This document shows, piece after piece, positions 51,444-60,087 of a DNA stretch of 64,000 bases. How positions within the stretch are numbered: the stretch's first letter is position 1; every line of letters begins with the position of its first letter. The notes beneath the pieces are model-generated. The model was not told the origin of the DNA. It worked only from the letters and a program-made list of their open reading frames with translations, and did no database searches. The DNA comes from Halobellus sp. Atlit-31R (GTDB lineage Archaea; Halobacteriota; Halobacteria; Halobacteriales; Haloferacaceae), in NCBI GenBank assembly GCA_003665935.1, contig QPLR01000006.1, forward strand, positions 1 through 64,000, read 5' to 3'. A program made the translations under genes and the position numbers.

Positions 51444-51893
51444 TCAGTCTCCGCGGACGAACGTGACCGGGCACGGGGCAGAGAGCATCACTTCCTGTGC
51501 TGTCGATCCGAAGACGGCCTTTCCGGCCGGGGATCGCTTCCGCCCGCCGACGACGATGAGGTCGGAGTCAGCCTCGGTCGCGAGTCGGACGACCTCCTCG
51601 CCGTGTGAACCGATCGCGCCCTTGATGTCGTAGGTGAGACCCGCGTCGTCGAGCATCTCGGAGATCGTCTTTATCGTCGCGTGCTGGCGGGCGACGTTTT
51701 CGGCCGGAACGTCGGTGCCGTCGTCGATGTTCAGTTGTTCGAGCGTCGATTCGTACTCCTCCGGGGAGAAGACGTGCGCGAGAAGCACCGTTGCATCCGA
51801 GGGCCCGGCGATGTCGATGAGCGTCTGCGCCATCTTTTTTACACGGTCGTTGTCTCCGGGACCGACTGCGAGTAGAACGCTGTTTAGTGACAT
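51444..51893 (-). CDS. Universal stress protein (UspA) family
   Basis: A 149-residue USP domain from the ATG at 51893: MSLNSVLLAVGPGDNDRVKK, DIAGPSDATVLLAHVFSPEE, IGSHGEEVVRLATEADSDLI, VVGGRKRSPAGKAVFGSTAQ, EVMLSAPCPVTFVRGD. The GGRKRSPAGKAVFGS stretch matches the nucleotide-binding loop, as in the USP at 31712, but the proteins are otherwise different. A TATA-like TTTAAG about 27-32 nt upstream suggests a short or absent leader. It is divergent from the Gfo6-like gene. Confidence 0.9.
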   Translation of the reverse strand: MSLNSVLLAVGPGDNDRVKKMAQTLIDIAGPSDATVLLAHVFSPEEYESTLEQLNIDDGTDVPAENVARQHATIKTISEMLDDAGLTYDIKGAIGSHGEEVVRLATEADSDLIVVGGRKRSPAGKAVFGSTAQEVMLSAPCPVTFVRGD

Positions 51894-52042
51894 ACGGATA
51901 TTCTCTGGGCCGACCATCTTAAATCTGCAGAATCAGGTTCGCAGCGGTGTCACAGCACGCGTGTCGCAGCGCGCACTCACGATGCGTACGTAACTACGGG
52001 CGGAGGATAATCATTTATCACACTGGCAACGGAGTGAGAATT

Positions 52043-53128
52043 ATGGACGTAGACAGCCTCTTGTCGAACAGCTGTAGGCGTGACTGGCAGACAGTCGAAC
52101 CGGCGGAGATCGAACCAGTCCGGTTCGCCGTCATCGGTCTCGGCTGGTTCACGACGGGTCGTGCCCTCCCAGCGCTCGAACAGTCCGAGATGTGCGAACC
52201 CACGGTTCTCGTGAGCAGTTCGGCAGAGAAGGCCGAGCGGATGGCGGCCGAAACTGACGGTGCGGCGCACGGGATCACCTACGAGGAGTTCCACGACGGG
52301 GCAGCGAGCGAGGCGTACGATGCCGTCTACATCGTCACGCCGAACGCCCTCCATCTGGAGTACGTCGAGACAGCCGCTGCGCTCGGGAAAGACGTCCTGT
52401 GCGAGAAGCCGATGGAACGGGACAGCGAGCGGGCTGTCGAGCTCAGAGAGACCGCTGTCGACGCCGACGTCGAGCTGATGATCGCGTACCGAATGCACAC
52501 CGAGCCCACAGTCCGGCGAGCCCGCGAACTCGTCGCGAACGGCTACATCGGTGATCCGATGTCGGTGACGGGGAGTATGTCGCAGCGGTTGCTGGATCGG
52601 ATCGATCCCGACCCGAATCAGTGGCGCCTCGACGAGGCACTGGCCGGTGGTGGCGCGCTGTTCGACATCGGGATTTATCCGCTGAACACCGCACGATTCC
52701 TGCTCGAGGCCGATCCCGTTGCCGTCACGGGGAACGTCTCGAGCACGCACGACGCCTTCGACGAAGTCGACGAGACGGTGGCGTTCTCGGCTGAGTTCCC
52801 CCAAGAGGTGTACGCACAGTGTTACGCTAGCCACAACGCGCGGCAGTCGTCGGGGCTCACCGTCACCGGGACCGAGGGACAAGTCCGAATCGAACCGGCC
52901 TTCTTCCAGGACCGAACGCGGAAGCTACACGTCTCGCGTGGTGACGGGCGGGCGACGATCGCCGTCGAGAGGGTCGATCAGATGCTCGAAGAGTTCGATT
53001 ACTTCGCAGATCGGGTTCGAGGGGCAGAATCGGTCTATCCCGACGGCGACCACGGGGTCGTCGATATGCGCGCGATGGAAGCCGTCTACGAGGCCGCCGA
53101 ATCGGGTCGGTGGGTTAGCCTCGAATAG
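52043..53128 (+). CDS. gfo6: Gfo/Idh/MocA oxidoreductase, Gfo6-like (aldose/D-xylose 1-dehydrogenase)
   Basis: A 361-residue NAD(P)-dependent enzyme. The Rossmann motif is FAVIGLGWFTTGRALPAL near residue 31, followed by CEKPMERD (catalytic Lys) and WRLDEALAGGGALFDIGIYP with the substrate-binding Asp and Tyr. It closely resembles what I recall of haloarchaeal Gfo6/XacA, which oxidises D-xylose (or glucose) to the lactone in the oxidative pentose pathway. I chose the ATG at 52043 over an upstream frame extension. A TATA-like CATTTATC lies about 26-33 nt before it. It is convergent with the aldehyde dehydrogenase 9 bp away. Confidence 0.82.
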   Translation: MDVDSLLSNSCRRDWQTVEPAEIEPVRFAVIGLGWFTTGRALPALEQSEMCEPTVLVSSSAEKAERMAAETDGAAHGITYEEFHDGAASEAYDAVYIVTPNALHLEYVETAAALGKDVLCEKPMERDSERAVELRETAVDADVELMIAYRMHTEPTVRRARELVANGYIGDPMSVTGSMSQRLLDRIDPDPNQWRLDEALAGGGALFDIGIYPLNTARFLLEADPVAVTGNVSSTHDAFDEVDETVAFSAEFPQEVYAQCYASHNARQSSGLTVTGTEGQVRIEPAFFQDRTRKLHVSRGDGRATIAVERVDQMLEEFDYFADRVRGAESVYPDGDHGVVDMRAMEAVYEAAESGRWVSLE

Positions 53129-53137
53129 CGGCGGGAG

Positions 53138-54619
53138 TCAGCCGTTGAATCCGTGGTGGAACCCGACGAGCTTCTGGCGGGAGAAGTGTTCGACGGCGTA
53201 TTTGATTCCTTCTTTCCCGACGCCGGAGTCCTTGAAGCCACCGTACGGCATATGATCGGCGCGGAAGCCGCTGACGGTGTTGATGTTGACTCCCCCGGCG
53301 TCGATCTCGTCGGCTGCTCGCTTGGCCCGGTCGATGTCCTGGGTAAAGAGGCCCGCTTCGAGCCCGTAGTTCGTGTTGTTGGCCTCGGCGATGGCGGCGT
53401 CGAAGTCCTCGACGACGACGATGGGAACGAGCGGCCCGAACGTCTCCTCCTTTACCGCAGGCATATCCGGAGTCACGTCAGTGAGTACCGTCGGCTCGAA
53501 CGTGCGGGGACCGAGGTCGCCGCCGTAGTTGCCGCCGCACTCGACGGTCGCGCCCGCCTCGACGGTCTCCTCGTACAGTTCGACGAGAGTCTCGAACTGA
53601 TCGTCGTCGACCATCGATGAGACGTCGGTCCCGGGCTCGAAGGGGTCGCCGACGGAGAGTGCTTCCGCGGCGTCGACGATGGCCTCGGTGGCCTCCTCTT
53701 CGATCTCCTCGGGGACGATGACGCGCTCGACGCTGTTACATACCTGTCCGGCGTTCGAACAGGCACCGCCGACGACTTGCGCAGCCGCGGCTTCGATGTC
53801 CGTATCGCTCCAGATGATCGTCGGGTCGTTGCCGCCGAGCTCCAGCGTCACTTCCTTCATCCCGCTGTTGTTCGCGAGGTATTTTCCGACGGGTGTGGAC
53901 CCGGTGAACGAGATCGCCTCGATCGCGTCGTGGTCGAGAATCACGTCACCGATCGTCGAGCCCGAGCCGGTGACGACGTTGAACAGCCCGTCGGGGACCT
54001 GGGCGTCGATCGCGTCGGCCGCGTCGTGGAGGCACTCGAACAGTGCGATAGCGGACAGTGGCGTGTTCGTCGCCGGCTTCCCGATGACGCTGTTGCCGGC
54101 CGCGAGTGCGGGGCCGATCTTGTGTACCATCAGGTTCAGCGGGAAGTTGAACGGCGTAATAGCCGCGACGACGCCCAGCGGCTCACGCTGCGTGAAGCAG
54201 TGGTCCCGAGCGAACCCTTTCTGTGCGTCCATCGGCACGAACTCCCCGAAGAGGCGCTTTGCCTGCTCGGCCGAGAGGTCGAGTGTCTGAACAGCGCGGT
54301 CGACCTCACCGCGAGCCTCCGTCAGCGGTTTGCCCTGTTCGCTCGTGAGGACCTGTGCGATCTCGTCGGCACGCTCTTCGACGAGTCTCGCCGTTTTCGA
54401 GAGGAGTTCGTAGCGCTGGTACGCAGAGAGCTCCGAGGCGTGGAAAGCCTCCTCCGCGGCGTCGATCGCGTCGACGACTTGCCCCTCGTTCGCCATCGGG
54501 ATCGAACCGACGAGTTGGCCATCGTACGGGTGTATGACGTCGGTTCGCTCCTCGGCGTCGATCCATTCGCCGTCGACGAGCATCTGTCTATCGAGACTTG
54601 TGGCTGCCTGCTGACTCAT
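53138..54619 (-). CDS. NAD(P)-dependent aldehyde dehydrogenase
   Basis: A 493-residue ALDH superfamily enzyme. TPFNFPLNLMVHKIGPALAA and the GSTPVGKYLA cofactor segment are present, with the general-base Glu in LELGGNDP and catalytic Cys294 in NAGQVCNS; EETFGPLVPI and VGKEGIKYAVEHFS follow. In haloarchaeal sugar pathways such enzymes oxidise 2-ketoglutarate semialdehyde, glycolaldehyde, lactaldehyde or glyceraldehyde. The exact substrate is not decidable. It is divergent from the aldolase at 54847, with TATA boxes for both in the gap. Confidence 0.92.
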   Translation of the reverse strand: MSQQAATSLDRQMLVDGEWIDAEERTDVIHPYDGQLVGSIPMANEGQVVDAIDAAEEAFHASELSAYQRYELLSKTARLVEERADEIAQVLTSEQGKPLTEARGEVDRAVQTLDLSAEQAKRLFGEFVPMDAQKGFARDHCFTQREPLGVVAAITPFNFPLNLMVHKIGPALAAGNSVIGKPATNTPLSAIALFECLHDAADAIDAQVPDGLFNVVTGSGSTIGDVILDHDAIEAISFTGSTPVGKYLANNSGMKEVTLELGGNDPTIIWSDTDIEAAAAQVVGGACSNAGQVCNSVERVIVPEEIEEEATEAIVDAAEALSVGDPFEPGTDVSSMVDDDQFETLVELYEETVEAGATVECGGNYGGDLGPRTFEPTVLTDVTPDMPAVKEETFGPLVPIVVVEDFDAAIAEANNTNYGLEAGLFTQDIDRAKRAADEIDAGGVNINTVSGFRADHMPYGGFKDSGVGKEGIKYAVEHFSRQKLVGFHHGFNG

Positions 54620-54642
54620 ACCGAATCCGTTGGTGATTAGCG

Positions 54643-54650
54643 GTATAAGT
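54643..54650 (-). promoter_or_regulatory. TATA box of the aldehyde dehydrogenase gene
   Basis: Read on the minus strand, CTTATACC is centred about 27 nt before the A of the ATG at 54619, predicting a leaderless message. The divergent aldolase gene has its own TTATA at 54816-54820, 27-31 nt before its ATG at 54847. Confidence 0.55.
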
Positions 54651-54705
54651 GTTACGCAGCCCGTATATCCGACCCCTCGACAGCGGCGTCGGGAAGCGTT
54701 GTCGG

Positions 54706-54753
54706 ATTCCTCCCACGGCTAAAGCCGTGGGCTTCCTCCTTGCATCTGTGTGA
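54706..54753. mobile_element. IS200/IS605-like end hairpin (PATE-type remnant)
   Basis: The core is a perfect stem CCCACGGC (54712-54719) / GCCGTGGG (54724-54731) with a TAAA loop, framed by ATTCCTC and CTTCCTCC. This exact style of hairpin marks ends of IS200/IS605-family elements and their non-autonomous derivatives in archaea and bacteria. No tnpA or tnpB lies in the window. It sits in the divergent promoter gap between the aldehyde dehydrogenase and aldolase genes, where it does not disrupt either TATA box. Confidence 0.7.
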
Positions 54754-54846
54754 GCCAGTGAACGTCGACGTCAGCGGACCGACGGCGACGCGGGCGTGTG
54801 TGACCTCATCCCAAATTATAACTGAATGGTGCTCACTACGGTAATT

Positions 54847-55749
54847 ATGAATCTTGCAGGAACAGTCGTTCCTATGGCGACGCCTACCCGCAACGCAGGG
54901 CAGGCGGTCGACGATACAGCCCTCAGAAAGTTCACCCGGGGGCTCGTGGAAGCAGGCGTCCACGGGCTCTTCCCGGGGAGTTCGATCGGTGAGTTTCCGA
55001 GTCTGACGGCGGCGCAGAATCAACAGGTCGTCGAGACGGTCGCCGAGGTGGCCGACGAGAGCACGAGCGTCCTCGCCGGCTGCTGTGACACGAGCGTGGG
55101 TGCGGTACTCGAGAAGGTCTCGACGGCGGAGGAAGCCGGTGCAGATGCAGCGGTCGTCGTTTCGCCGTACTATCTGACGACGACGCAATCTGGGCTCGAA
55201 CGGTTTTTCACGACGATCGCCGACCAGTCTGCGCTCCCGCTGCTTCTGTACAACATCCCACCGCTGACGGGCAACGAAATCGGGATCGGTCTGGTTCAGC
55301 GGCTCGCCGACCATCACAACATCATCGGTCTCAAGGATACTTCAGGCGACCTCAATTACCATTACCGGGTCGTCAGCGAGACGCCGGACGAGTTCCTCGT
55401 GTTCCAGGGGGCGACGGAGCTGGCTACGGCCTCGCTGGGCGTCGGAACTGACGGCCTCATCGCCGGACCGGCGAACGTGTTCCCACAGGTGATGGCTGAT
55501 CTCTACGAGGCCTACGACCGTGGCGACCTCACGGAAGCACAGCACCTGATGCAGACCGTGGTCACGCCGTTCGTGGGAGCGACGAGCGACGTGCCCACCG
55601 CAGCGGCGTTGAAACACCTCGTGAAGGTCGACGGGCTCGACATCGGCTCGCCGCTCCCACCGCTACCGCAGCTCACCGACGAGGAGCGGGCGACGTTGAC
55701 GACGGCGTACCGGCGGATTACGGACCAGTTCGATAAACAGACGTTGTAA
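54847..55749 (+). CDS. Dihydrodipicolinate synthase/KDG aldolase family enzyme
   Basis: A 300-residue TIM-barrel enzyme. HGLFPGSSIGEFPSL is the keto-acid-binding loop, Tyr135 lies in LLLYNIPP and Schiff-base Lys163 in IIGLKDTSGD, matching the spacing of the known DHDPS/KDG aldolase residues. ATELATASLGVGTDGLIAGP follows. Relatives include 2-keto-3-deoxygluconate aldolase, 2-keto-3-deoxy-pentonate dehydratase, and DapA itself. Because the neighbours are sugar-oxidising genes, a 2-keto-3-deoxy sugar acid is the most likely substrate. Confidence 0.88.
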   Translation: MNLAGTVVPMATPTRNAGQAVDDTALRKFTRGLVEAGVHGLFPGSSIGEFPSLTAAQNQQVVETVAEVADESTSVLAGCCDTSVGAVLEKVSTAEEAGADAAVVVSPYYLTTTQSGLERFFTTIADQSALPLLLYNIPPLTGNEIGIGLVQRLADHHNIIGLKDTSGDLNYHYRVVSETPDEFLVFQGATELATASLGVGTDGLIAGPANVFPQVMADLYEAYDRGDLTEAQHLMQTVVTPFVGATSDVPTAAALKHLVKVDGLDIGSPLPPLPQLTDEERATLTTAYRRITDQFDKQTL

Positions 55750-55909
55750 CGGCGGCGCTCGGGGCTTCTGATCCGCACGTGGAAGAAGACGCTACTGATT
55801 ACCTGCCGGAATCGGCGTCGAGAGGGTTACGGATCGCTCGGCGGCGACAGTGATAAAGAACCGGAGGTGACGACTCGTGGCCGGTCGCGTCGGTCGGAAT
55901 CCGCCGCGT

Positions 55910-57283
55910 TCAGGCGCTGTTGACTTCGCTATCGATTTCCTCTTGTGCGTCGTTGAGAGCTTCCTCGGGCGTCTTCTCCTGGACGAGAGCGGCATTGCAG
56001 TTGGTGTAGACGATTTCGGAGAACGTCGAGTACTGCGGAGTCGCCGGCCGAGCGCTGGTCTGATCGACGATCTTGGCGAACGTCTCCAACTGGGAAGCCT
56101 GCTCGTAGTACTCCTCCGAGTACAGTTCCTGACGGACGGGGAGGCGGCTGTGTTCCAGCGCCATCGTCTCTTGGGCTTCCATCGACGACATATAGCTCGC
56201 GAACCGCTGTGCGGCCTCTTTGTTCTCCGAGTTGGCGTTGATGAACAGGTTCCACCCACCGAGACAGGAGTTGTTCGCGTCGGGGTTGCCCTCGGCCTTG
56301 GGCATCGGTGCGACGTCGAATTTGTCTTCGACAGGCGACCCGTCCTCGTTCATCAGTGCGACGGCGTAGGGCCAGTTACGCATAAAGATCGTATTGCCCT
56401 GTTGGAACGTCTGGCGGTTCTGGTCCGTCGAGGACGCAGGGATGGACTCGGGGGTCACGCCGTACTCGTGGATGAGGTCCACGGCGTGGGCGAGCGCGTC
56501 GATGCCCTCCTGGGAGTTGACTACGAGGTCGCCGTCCTGCCGGAGTTCGCCGCCCATCCCCCAGAACCAGTTGAGCCACATGATGGTCAGTCCCTCGTTG
56601 GACCCACCCTGCCAGATGTAGCCGTTGAGGTCCTCGTCGGACTGGTTCATAATGTCTTGCGCCATATCGACCAGTTCCATATACGTCGTGGGAGGACTGT
56701 CGTACCCGTACTCTTCGAGCAGGTCGCTCCGGTAGTACAGCGCGTTAGCGTCCGTGTGGATCGGCATCCCGTACATCGTCCCGTCGACGGTCACCGAGTC
56801 GATCGGCGTCTGGAGCATATTCTCGGTGTGGCCTTCGGGGTCGCTAACCTCGGCAGCCCAGCCGTTCTGGGCGAACTCCGCGGGCCAGATGACGTCCATA
56901 TTACCGACGTCGAACGACGACGATCCCGAGACGAACTGGTTGACGTAGTACTCACGCGTCGAAGACGCGTCCGAGGGCGTCTGCTGGGACTCGACGGTGA
57001 GACTCGAAGCCTGTTCCTCGAACATCGGGACGAGGCTCTCGGCGTCGTTGCTGAAGTAGCCGGGGTAGACGTAGGTCATCTCCAGCGACCCACCACTTTC
57101 CGTGCCGTCGTCGCCCTGCGTGCTTCCACCGGAACCGTCGGTCGATCCCGAGTCGGTGCCGCCGTCTGTGCTACTGCCACCGGAGTCGGTGTTGCCGCTA
57201 CAACCGGCGAGCAGCGCGATGCTGCCACCGGCGACCGTTTTGAGAACTGTTCGTCTACGCTGGGTCGTGGTTTCCCGTGTCAT
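55910..57283 (-). CDS. Sugar ABC transporter substrate-binding lipoprotein
   Basis: A 457-residue binding protein. The Tat-like TQRRRTVLKTVAGGSIALLA leads to the lipobox LLAGC, then a Gly/Ser/Asp linker. The mature part resembles family-1 sugar-binding proteins: LEMTYVYPGYFSNDAESLVP, FDVGNMDVIWPAEFAQNG, YGMPIHTDANALYYRSDLLE and the Trp-rich TIMWLNWFWGMGGEL. It probably supplies the permeases at 60088 and 61082, which are 2.8 kb away on the other strand. No ATPase subunit lies between. Confidence 0.9.
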   Translation of the reverse strand: MTRETTTQRRRTVLKTVAGGSIALLAGCSGNTDSGGSSTDGGTDSGSTDGSGGSTQGDDGTESGGSLEMTYVYPGYFSNDAESLVPMFEEQASSLTVESQQTPSDASSTREYYVNQFVSGSSSFDVGNMDVIWPAEFAQNGWAAEVSDPEGHTENMLQTPIDSVTVDGTMYGMPIHTDANALYYRSDLLEEYGYDSPPTTYMELVDMAQDIMNQSDEDLNGYIWQGGSNEGLTIMWLNWFWGMGGELRQDGDLVVNSQEGIDALAHAVDLIHEYGVTPESIPASSTDQNRQTFQQGNTIFMRNWPYAVALMNEDGSPVEDKFDVAPMPKAEGNPDANNSCLGGWNLFINANSENKEAAQRFASYMSSMEAQETMALEHSRLPVRQELYSEEYYEQASQLETFAKIVDQTSARPATPQYSTFSEIVYTNCNAALVQEKTPEEALNDAQEEIDSEVNSA

Positions 57284-57357
57284 ACACCCAACGATTGGTA
57301 CATCGAGTATTAATAATTATTGTTATATAGAATATACTTTGCGGGAGGTGGGGAGGG

Positions 57358-58362
57358 TTACCCGTCGCCTGCGAGTTCCCGGACCTCAGCCCAGAGTTCG
57401 TCGTCGACCTCGACCGTCGTCGCCGAACGGTCACGCTCGACGGATCGTTGACCGGGCAGTCGGATCGCTTCTGCGTGAGCGGCCGGCTCCCCCGACGTCA
57501 GCTGTGTCAGGAAGTCGCTGGCGTGCTCGTCGAAGTCCGGCGCTCCCATCGCATCGGGATCGATCGCCAAGAACAGGTCTCCTTTGCTGCAGGGGTCCGT
57601 CGTGTGGTAGGTCCCCGTGACGTCGGTACCCATCGCCGCACCGACGAGCCCGCCGGCCAGGATCTCGACGGCGATGGCGAGTCCCGAGCCTTTCGCACCC
57701 CCGAACGGGAGGATGGTCCCCTCGAGGGCGGCGGCGGGATCAGTCGTCGGTTGACCGTCGGCGTCGAGCGCAACGTCGGCGGGGAGTTCCTCGCCGGTCT
57801 CCTTCCTGTGGAGTACGGTCCCGCGTGCGATCGCCGACGTCGACATATCCAGATTGAACACCGGCTCCGTCGGGAGCCCGATCGCGATCGGGTTCGTTCC
57901 GAGTACGGGCTCCGCTCCGCCGTAGGGCGGCATCGCCGGTTCGGTGTTCGTGATTGCGACGCCGACGTAGCCCTCGCGCTGGAGTTGGTCGGTGTAATAT
58001 CCGAGCATCCCCAGGTGGTTCGAGTCGCGGACGCCGACGACGCCGACGCCGAACTCGTCGGCGCGGTCCATCGCTTCGGCAGCTGCTGCGCTGGCGACGA
58101 CCGGGCCGAGCCGGGAGCCGCCGCGGATGGTCGCTGCAGCGCCCTTCTCGGAGACGACCTCGATCGAGCCCGCCGCGTCGACGTTGCCCGACTCGATGCC
58201 GCGAACGAACCGCGGGAGCCGTAGCAGCCCGTGCGAGTGTTTTCCGCGAGCGTCCGCACTCACGAGAACCTCGGCGGTCTGCTCTGCGTCGGCGTCTGTG
58301 ATGCCGTGCGCGCGGAAGGCGTCGGCGGCGACCGCGACCGCGCGTTGCCTGTCGACCTCCAT
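57358..58362 (-). CDS. LDH2/malate-L-lactate dehydrogenase family oxidoreductase
   Basis: A 334-residue enzyme of the LDH2 (YlbC/YiaK/ComC) fold. Motifs: ADARGKHSHGLLRLPRFV, GVVGVRDSNHLGMLGYY with the catalytic His, ITNTEPAMPPYGG, LGTNPIAIGLPT and GTILPFGGAKGSGLAIAVEI. Members act on malate, L-lactate, ureidoglycolate, 2,3-diketo-L-gulonate, delta1-piperideine-2-carboxylate or (R)-sulfolactate. It starts within the stop of the dehydratase gene (1-nt overlap), so the two act in one pathway. Confidence 0.92.
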   Translation of the reverse strand: MEVDRQRAVAVAADAFRAHGITDADAEQTAEVLVSADARGKHSHGLLRLPRFVRGIESGNVDAAGSIEVVSEKGAAATIRGGSRLGPVVASAAAAEAMDRADEFGVGVVGVRDSNHLGMLGYYTDQLQREGYVGVAITNTEPAMPPYGGAEPVLGTNPIAIGLPTEPVFNLDMSTSAIARGTVLHRKETGEELPADVALDADGQPTTDPAAALEGTILPFGGAKGSGLAIAVEILAGGLVGAAMGTDVTGTYHTTDPCSKGDLFLAIDPDAMGAPDFDEHASDFLTQLTSGEPAAHAEAIRLPGQRSVERDRSATTVEVDDELWAEVRELAGDG

Positions 58363-59528
58363 TATGTGGAGGGGCCGATCCGGTGAATGGCGAACTGGCT
58401 CTCGCCCATCGCCTCGCTCATCGTCAGTTTCCCGTTGACGACGTCCTCGATCTCGTCCCACAGCTGGTCGCTGGCCCAGTCGAAGCTCTGGTCGCCGACG
58501 AGCGCCTCGCTGACGTCGACGTCGGTCTGCTCGGGGACGCGCTCGGCGCTACCGGGATTGCCGGTGATCTTGATCGTCGGCATAATCGCGTTCGAGAGCG
58601 TGTGGCCTTGCCCGGTCGAGATGATCATAAAGTGCGCGCCGCCCGCGCCGATACCGGTGACCGACTCGGCGCCGTGGCCGGGCGTGTCCATAATGTACAT
58701 CCCAGTCTCGTCGGGGATCTGTGCGCCGTAGTCGACGACGTCTTGGATGGGACCGTCGCCGGATTTCACGAGGGCGCCGAGAGATTTCTCCTCGATGGTG
58801 GTCAGGCCGCCGTCCATATTGTCCGGCGTCGGCTGTGCGCCGCGGACGTCGTAGCCGGTCGCCTGCAACCGCTGGTCCCAGTGTTCGACGCGGTCGAGGA
58901 TTTCCTGTTTGACTTCGTCGGTGACCGCGCGCTCGGCGAGGTCGTGCTCCCCGCCGAAGAACTCGGGAGTCTCAGCGAAACAGGCCCGCCCGTCGTAGTC
59001 GTCGATGAGTCGCCACGCGGCGCGGGCAGTCGCCTTGTGCTGACAGAGACCGCTCGTCGTGTCCGAGGTCGCACAGTTGATGCCGAAGGTCAGGTTCGAC
59101 ATATCGGCCGGGACGCGACGTTGGTTGCTGGCTTCCTGCACCATCTCGCGGGCGGAGTTCACCGTCCGCTGGAGGGCGTTCATCACGCCCTTCTCGCTGT
59201 GGATGTTGACGGAATCGCTCGGACGACCGGTTTCGGCGACGTCCGATGCGAGCTCGTCGCCGTCGACGATCTCGCCCGCGTGAGCGACCACGACCGTGCC
59301 GTAGACGTTCGGATGGGTCCCGTATCCGAGAAGCGTTCGATACGTCTGGAACACGTCCGGCTTGGTCTGGCACCGACCGAGTGGGTGCGTGATTGGGACC
59401 GCGTTCTCGACGATGTCGGCCGCGCGTTCGACCGTGTCGTTCGCGTAGGGTGCCGTCGAAATGATCGCGACGTGGTTTCGGATGCCGACGCTGCCGTCGT
59501 CTCGTTCGTAGCCGAGGAATTCGCTCAT
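58362..59528 (-). CDS. UxaA-family hydro-lyase/sulfo-lyase, large subunit
   Basis: A 388-residue protein matching the C-terminal catalytic part of altronate dehydratase: FLGYERDDGSVGIRNHVAII at the start, the Cys/His-containing ITHPLGRCQTKPD, FGINCATSDTTSGLCQHK, then DTPGHGAESVTGIGAGGAHF and IISTGQGHTLSNAIMPTIK. The family includes altronate, galactarate and related dehydratases and (R)-sulfolactate sulfo-lyase (SuyB). Here the N-terminal SAF part is a separate gene just upstream, the SuyAB-like split. The ATG at 59528 is preferred over a GTG three codons earlier. Confidence 0.9.
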   Translation of the reverse strand: MSEFLGYERDDGSVGIRNHVAIISTAPYANDTVERAADIVENAVPITHPLGRCQTKPDVFQTYRTLLGYGTHPNVYGTVVVAHAGEIVDGDELASDVAETGRPSDSVNIHSEKGVMNALQRTVNSAREMVQEASNQRRVPADMSNLTFGINCATSDTTSGLCQHKATARAAWRLIDDYDGRACFAETPEFFGGEHDLAERAVTDEVKQEILDRVEHWDQRLQATGYDVRGAQPTPDNMDGGLTTIEEKSLGALVKSGDGPIQDVVDYGAQIPDETGMYIMDTPGHGAESVTGIGAGGAHFMIISTGQGHTLSNAIMPTIKITGNPGSAERVPEQTDVDVSEALVGDQSFDWASDQLWDEIEDVVNGKLTMSEAMGESQFAIHRIGPST

Positions 59529-59533
59529 TTGAA

Positions 59534-59857
59534 TCACTCACTCACTGCCGCGGTTTGTTCGTCGTCCGCCAAGTCGCCGCGTCCGTAGTTACTCTCGACG
59601 TTGTGGACGTGAACCCACGTTCCCGCGGGGATGTCCTCCGTCGCGTTGCCGATGCTCTTGCCGTACTTCGTGATCGTCTCACCGTCGTCGATGTCCTCGA
59701 CAGCGATCTTGTGCCCGAACGCGACGTCCTCGGGCACCTCGATAGTTCGCTCTTCGTCGCCGACGCCGACCGCGACCGTCTCACCGGCGTCGAGTTCGCG
59801 GAGCGCCGTCGCGACGTTGTCTTCAGGTTCGACTACCTCCAGGTATCTGTCTGCCAT
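59534..59857 (-). CDS. UxaA-family hydro-lyase, small SAF-domain subunit
   Basis: A 107-residue SAF domain: VATALRELDAGETVAVGVGD, VAFGHKIAVEDIDDGETITK, YGKSIGNATEDIPAGTWVHV, HNVESNYGRGD. This is the N-terminal module of altronate dehydratase and the whole of SuyA. It lies 5 bp upstream of the large subunit. A minus-strand TATA box (59883-59891) is 26-34 nt before the ATG, predicting a leaderless transcript that covers this gene, the large subunit and the LDH2-type gene. Confidence 0.9.
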   Translation of the reverse strand: MADRYLEVVEPEDNVATALRELDAGETVAVGVGDEERTIEVPEDVAFGHKIAVEDIDDGETITKYGKSIGNATEDIPAGTWVHVHNVESNYGRGDLADDEQTAAVSE

Positions 59858-59882
59858 GCGTTTCGGTCAACGGATGTCACAG

Positions 59883-59891
59883 TTTATAATG
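59883..59891 (-). promoter_or_regulatory. TATA box of the UxaA/SuyAB-type operon
   Basis: CATTATAAA on the minus strand, 26-34 nt before the ATG at 59857. On the other side of the gap, the permease gene has TTTTATA (60054-60060), 28-34 nt before its ATG at 60088. Confidence 0.55.
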
Positions 59892-59917
59892 TTTTCTCCT
59901 GCGACAGAAACGGGCGG

Positions 59918-60030
59918 GAAGTCGGCCGCTCGGAACAGAAATCGGGCGGCATAGCAAAGGAACCGAGCAGAAGTCGGGCGGTGTCGAACAGGAGCCGAAC
60001 GGAAGTCGGACGGCGCCGAACGGAAGCGCA
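59918..60030. repeat. Four imperfect direct repeats in a divergent promoter
   Basis: Copies of a GAARTCGGNCG unit begin at 59918, 59938, 59970 and 60002. The last two are followed by similar stretches (TCGAACAGGAGCC and CCGAACGGAAGCG), so those repeat units are 32 bp long. The array lies exactly between the TATA boxes of the dehydratase operon and the permease operon, which fits a multi-site operator. The repeats are too short and too imperfect for CRISPR. Confidence 0.55.
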
Positions 60031-60087
60031 GTACTCGGCAGACGTCCCTGTAGTTTTATAGTGAACGACTCTCGTTAGAACATACGA

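Noticed and set aside
55877-57313. Long plus-strand ORF of 478 codons opposite the sugar-binding lipoprotein
   Set aside because: The opposite strand has a clear signal peptide and binding-protein motifs; this ORF is a high-GC shadow.
58383-59588. Plus-strand ORF of 401 codons opposite the UxaA large subunit
   Set aside because: Shadow of a well-supported gene; no recognisable domain.
59918-60030. CRISPR array
   Set aside because: Units are 11-25 bp, imperfect and unevenly spaced, with no cas genes in the window.
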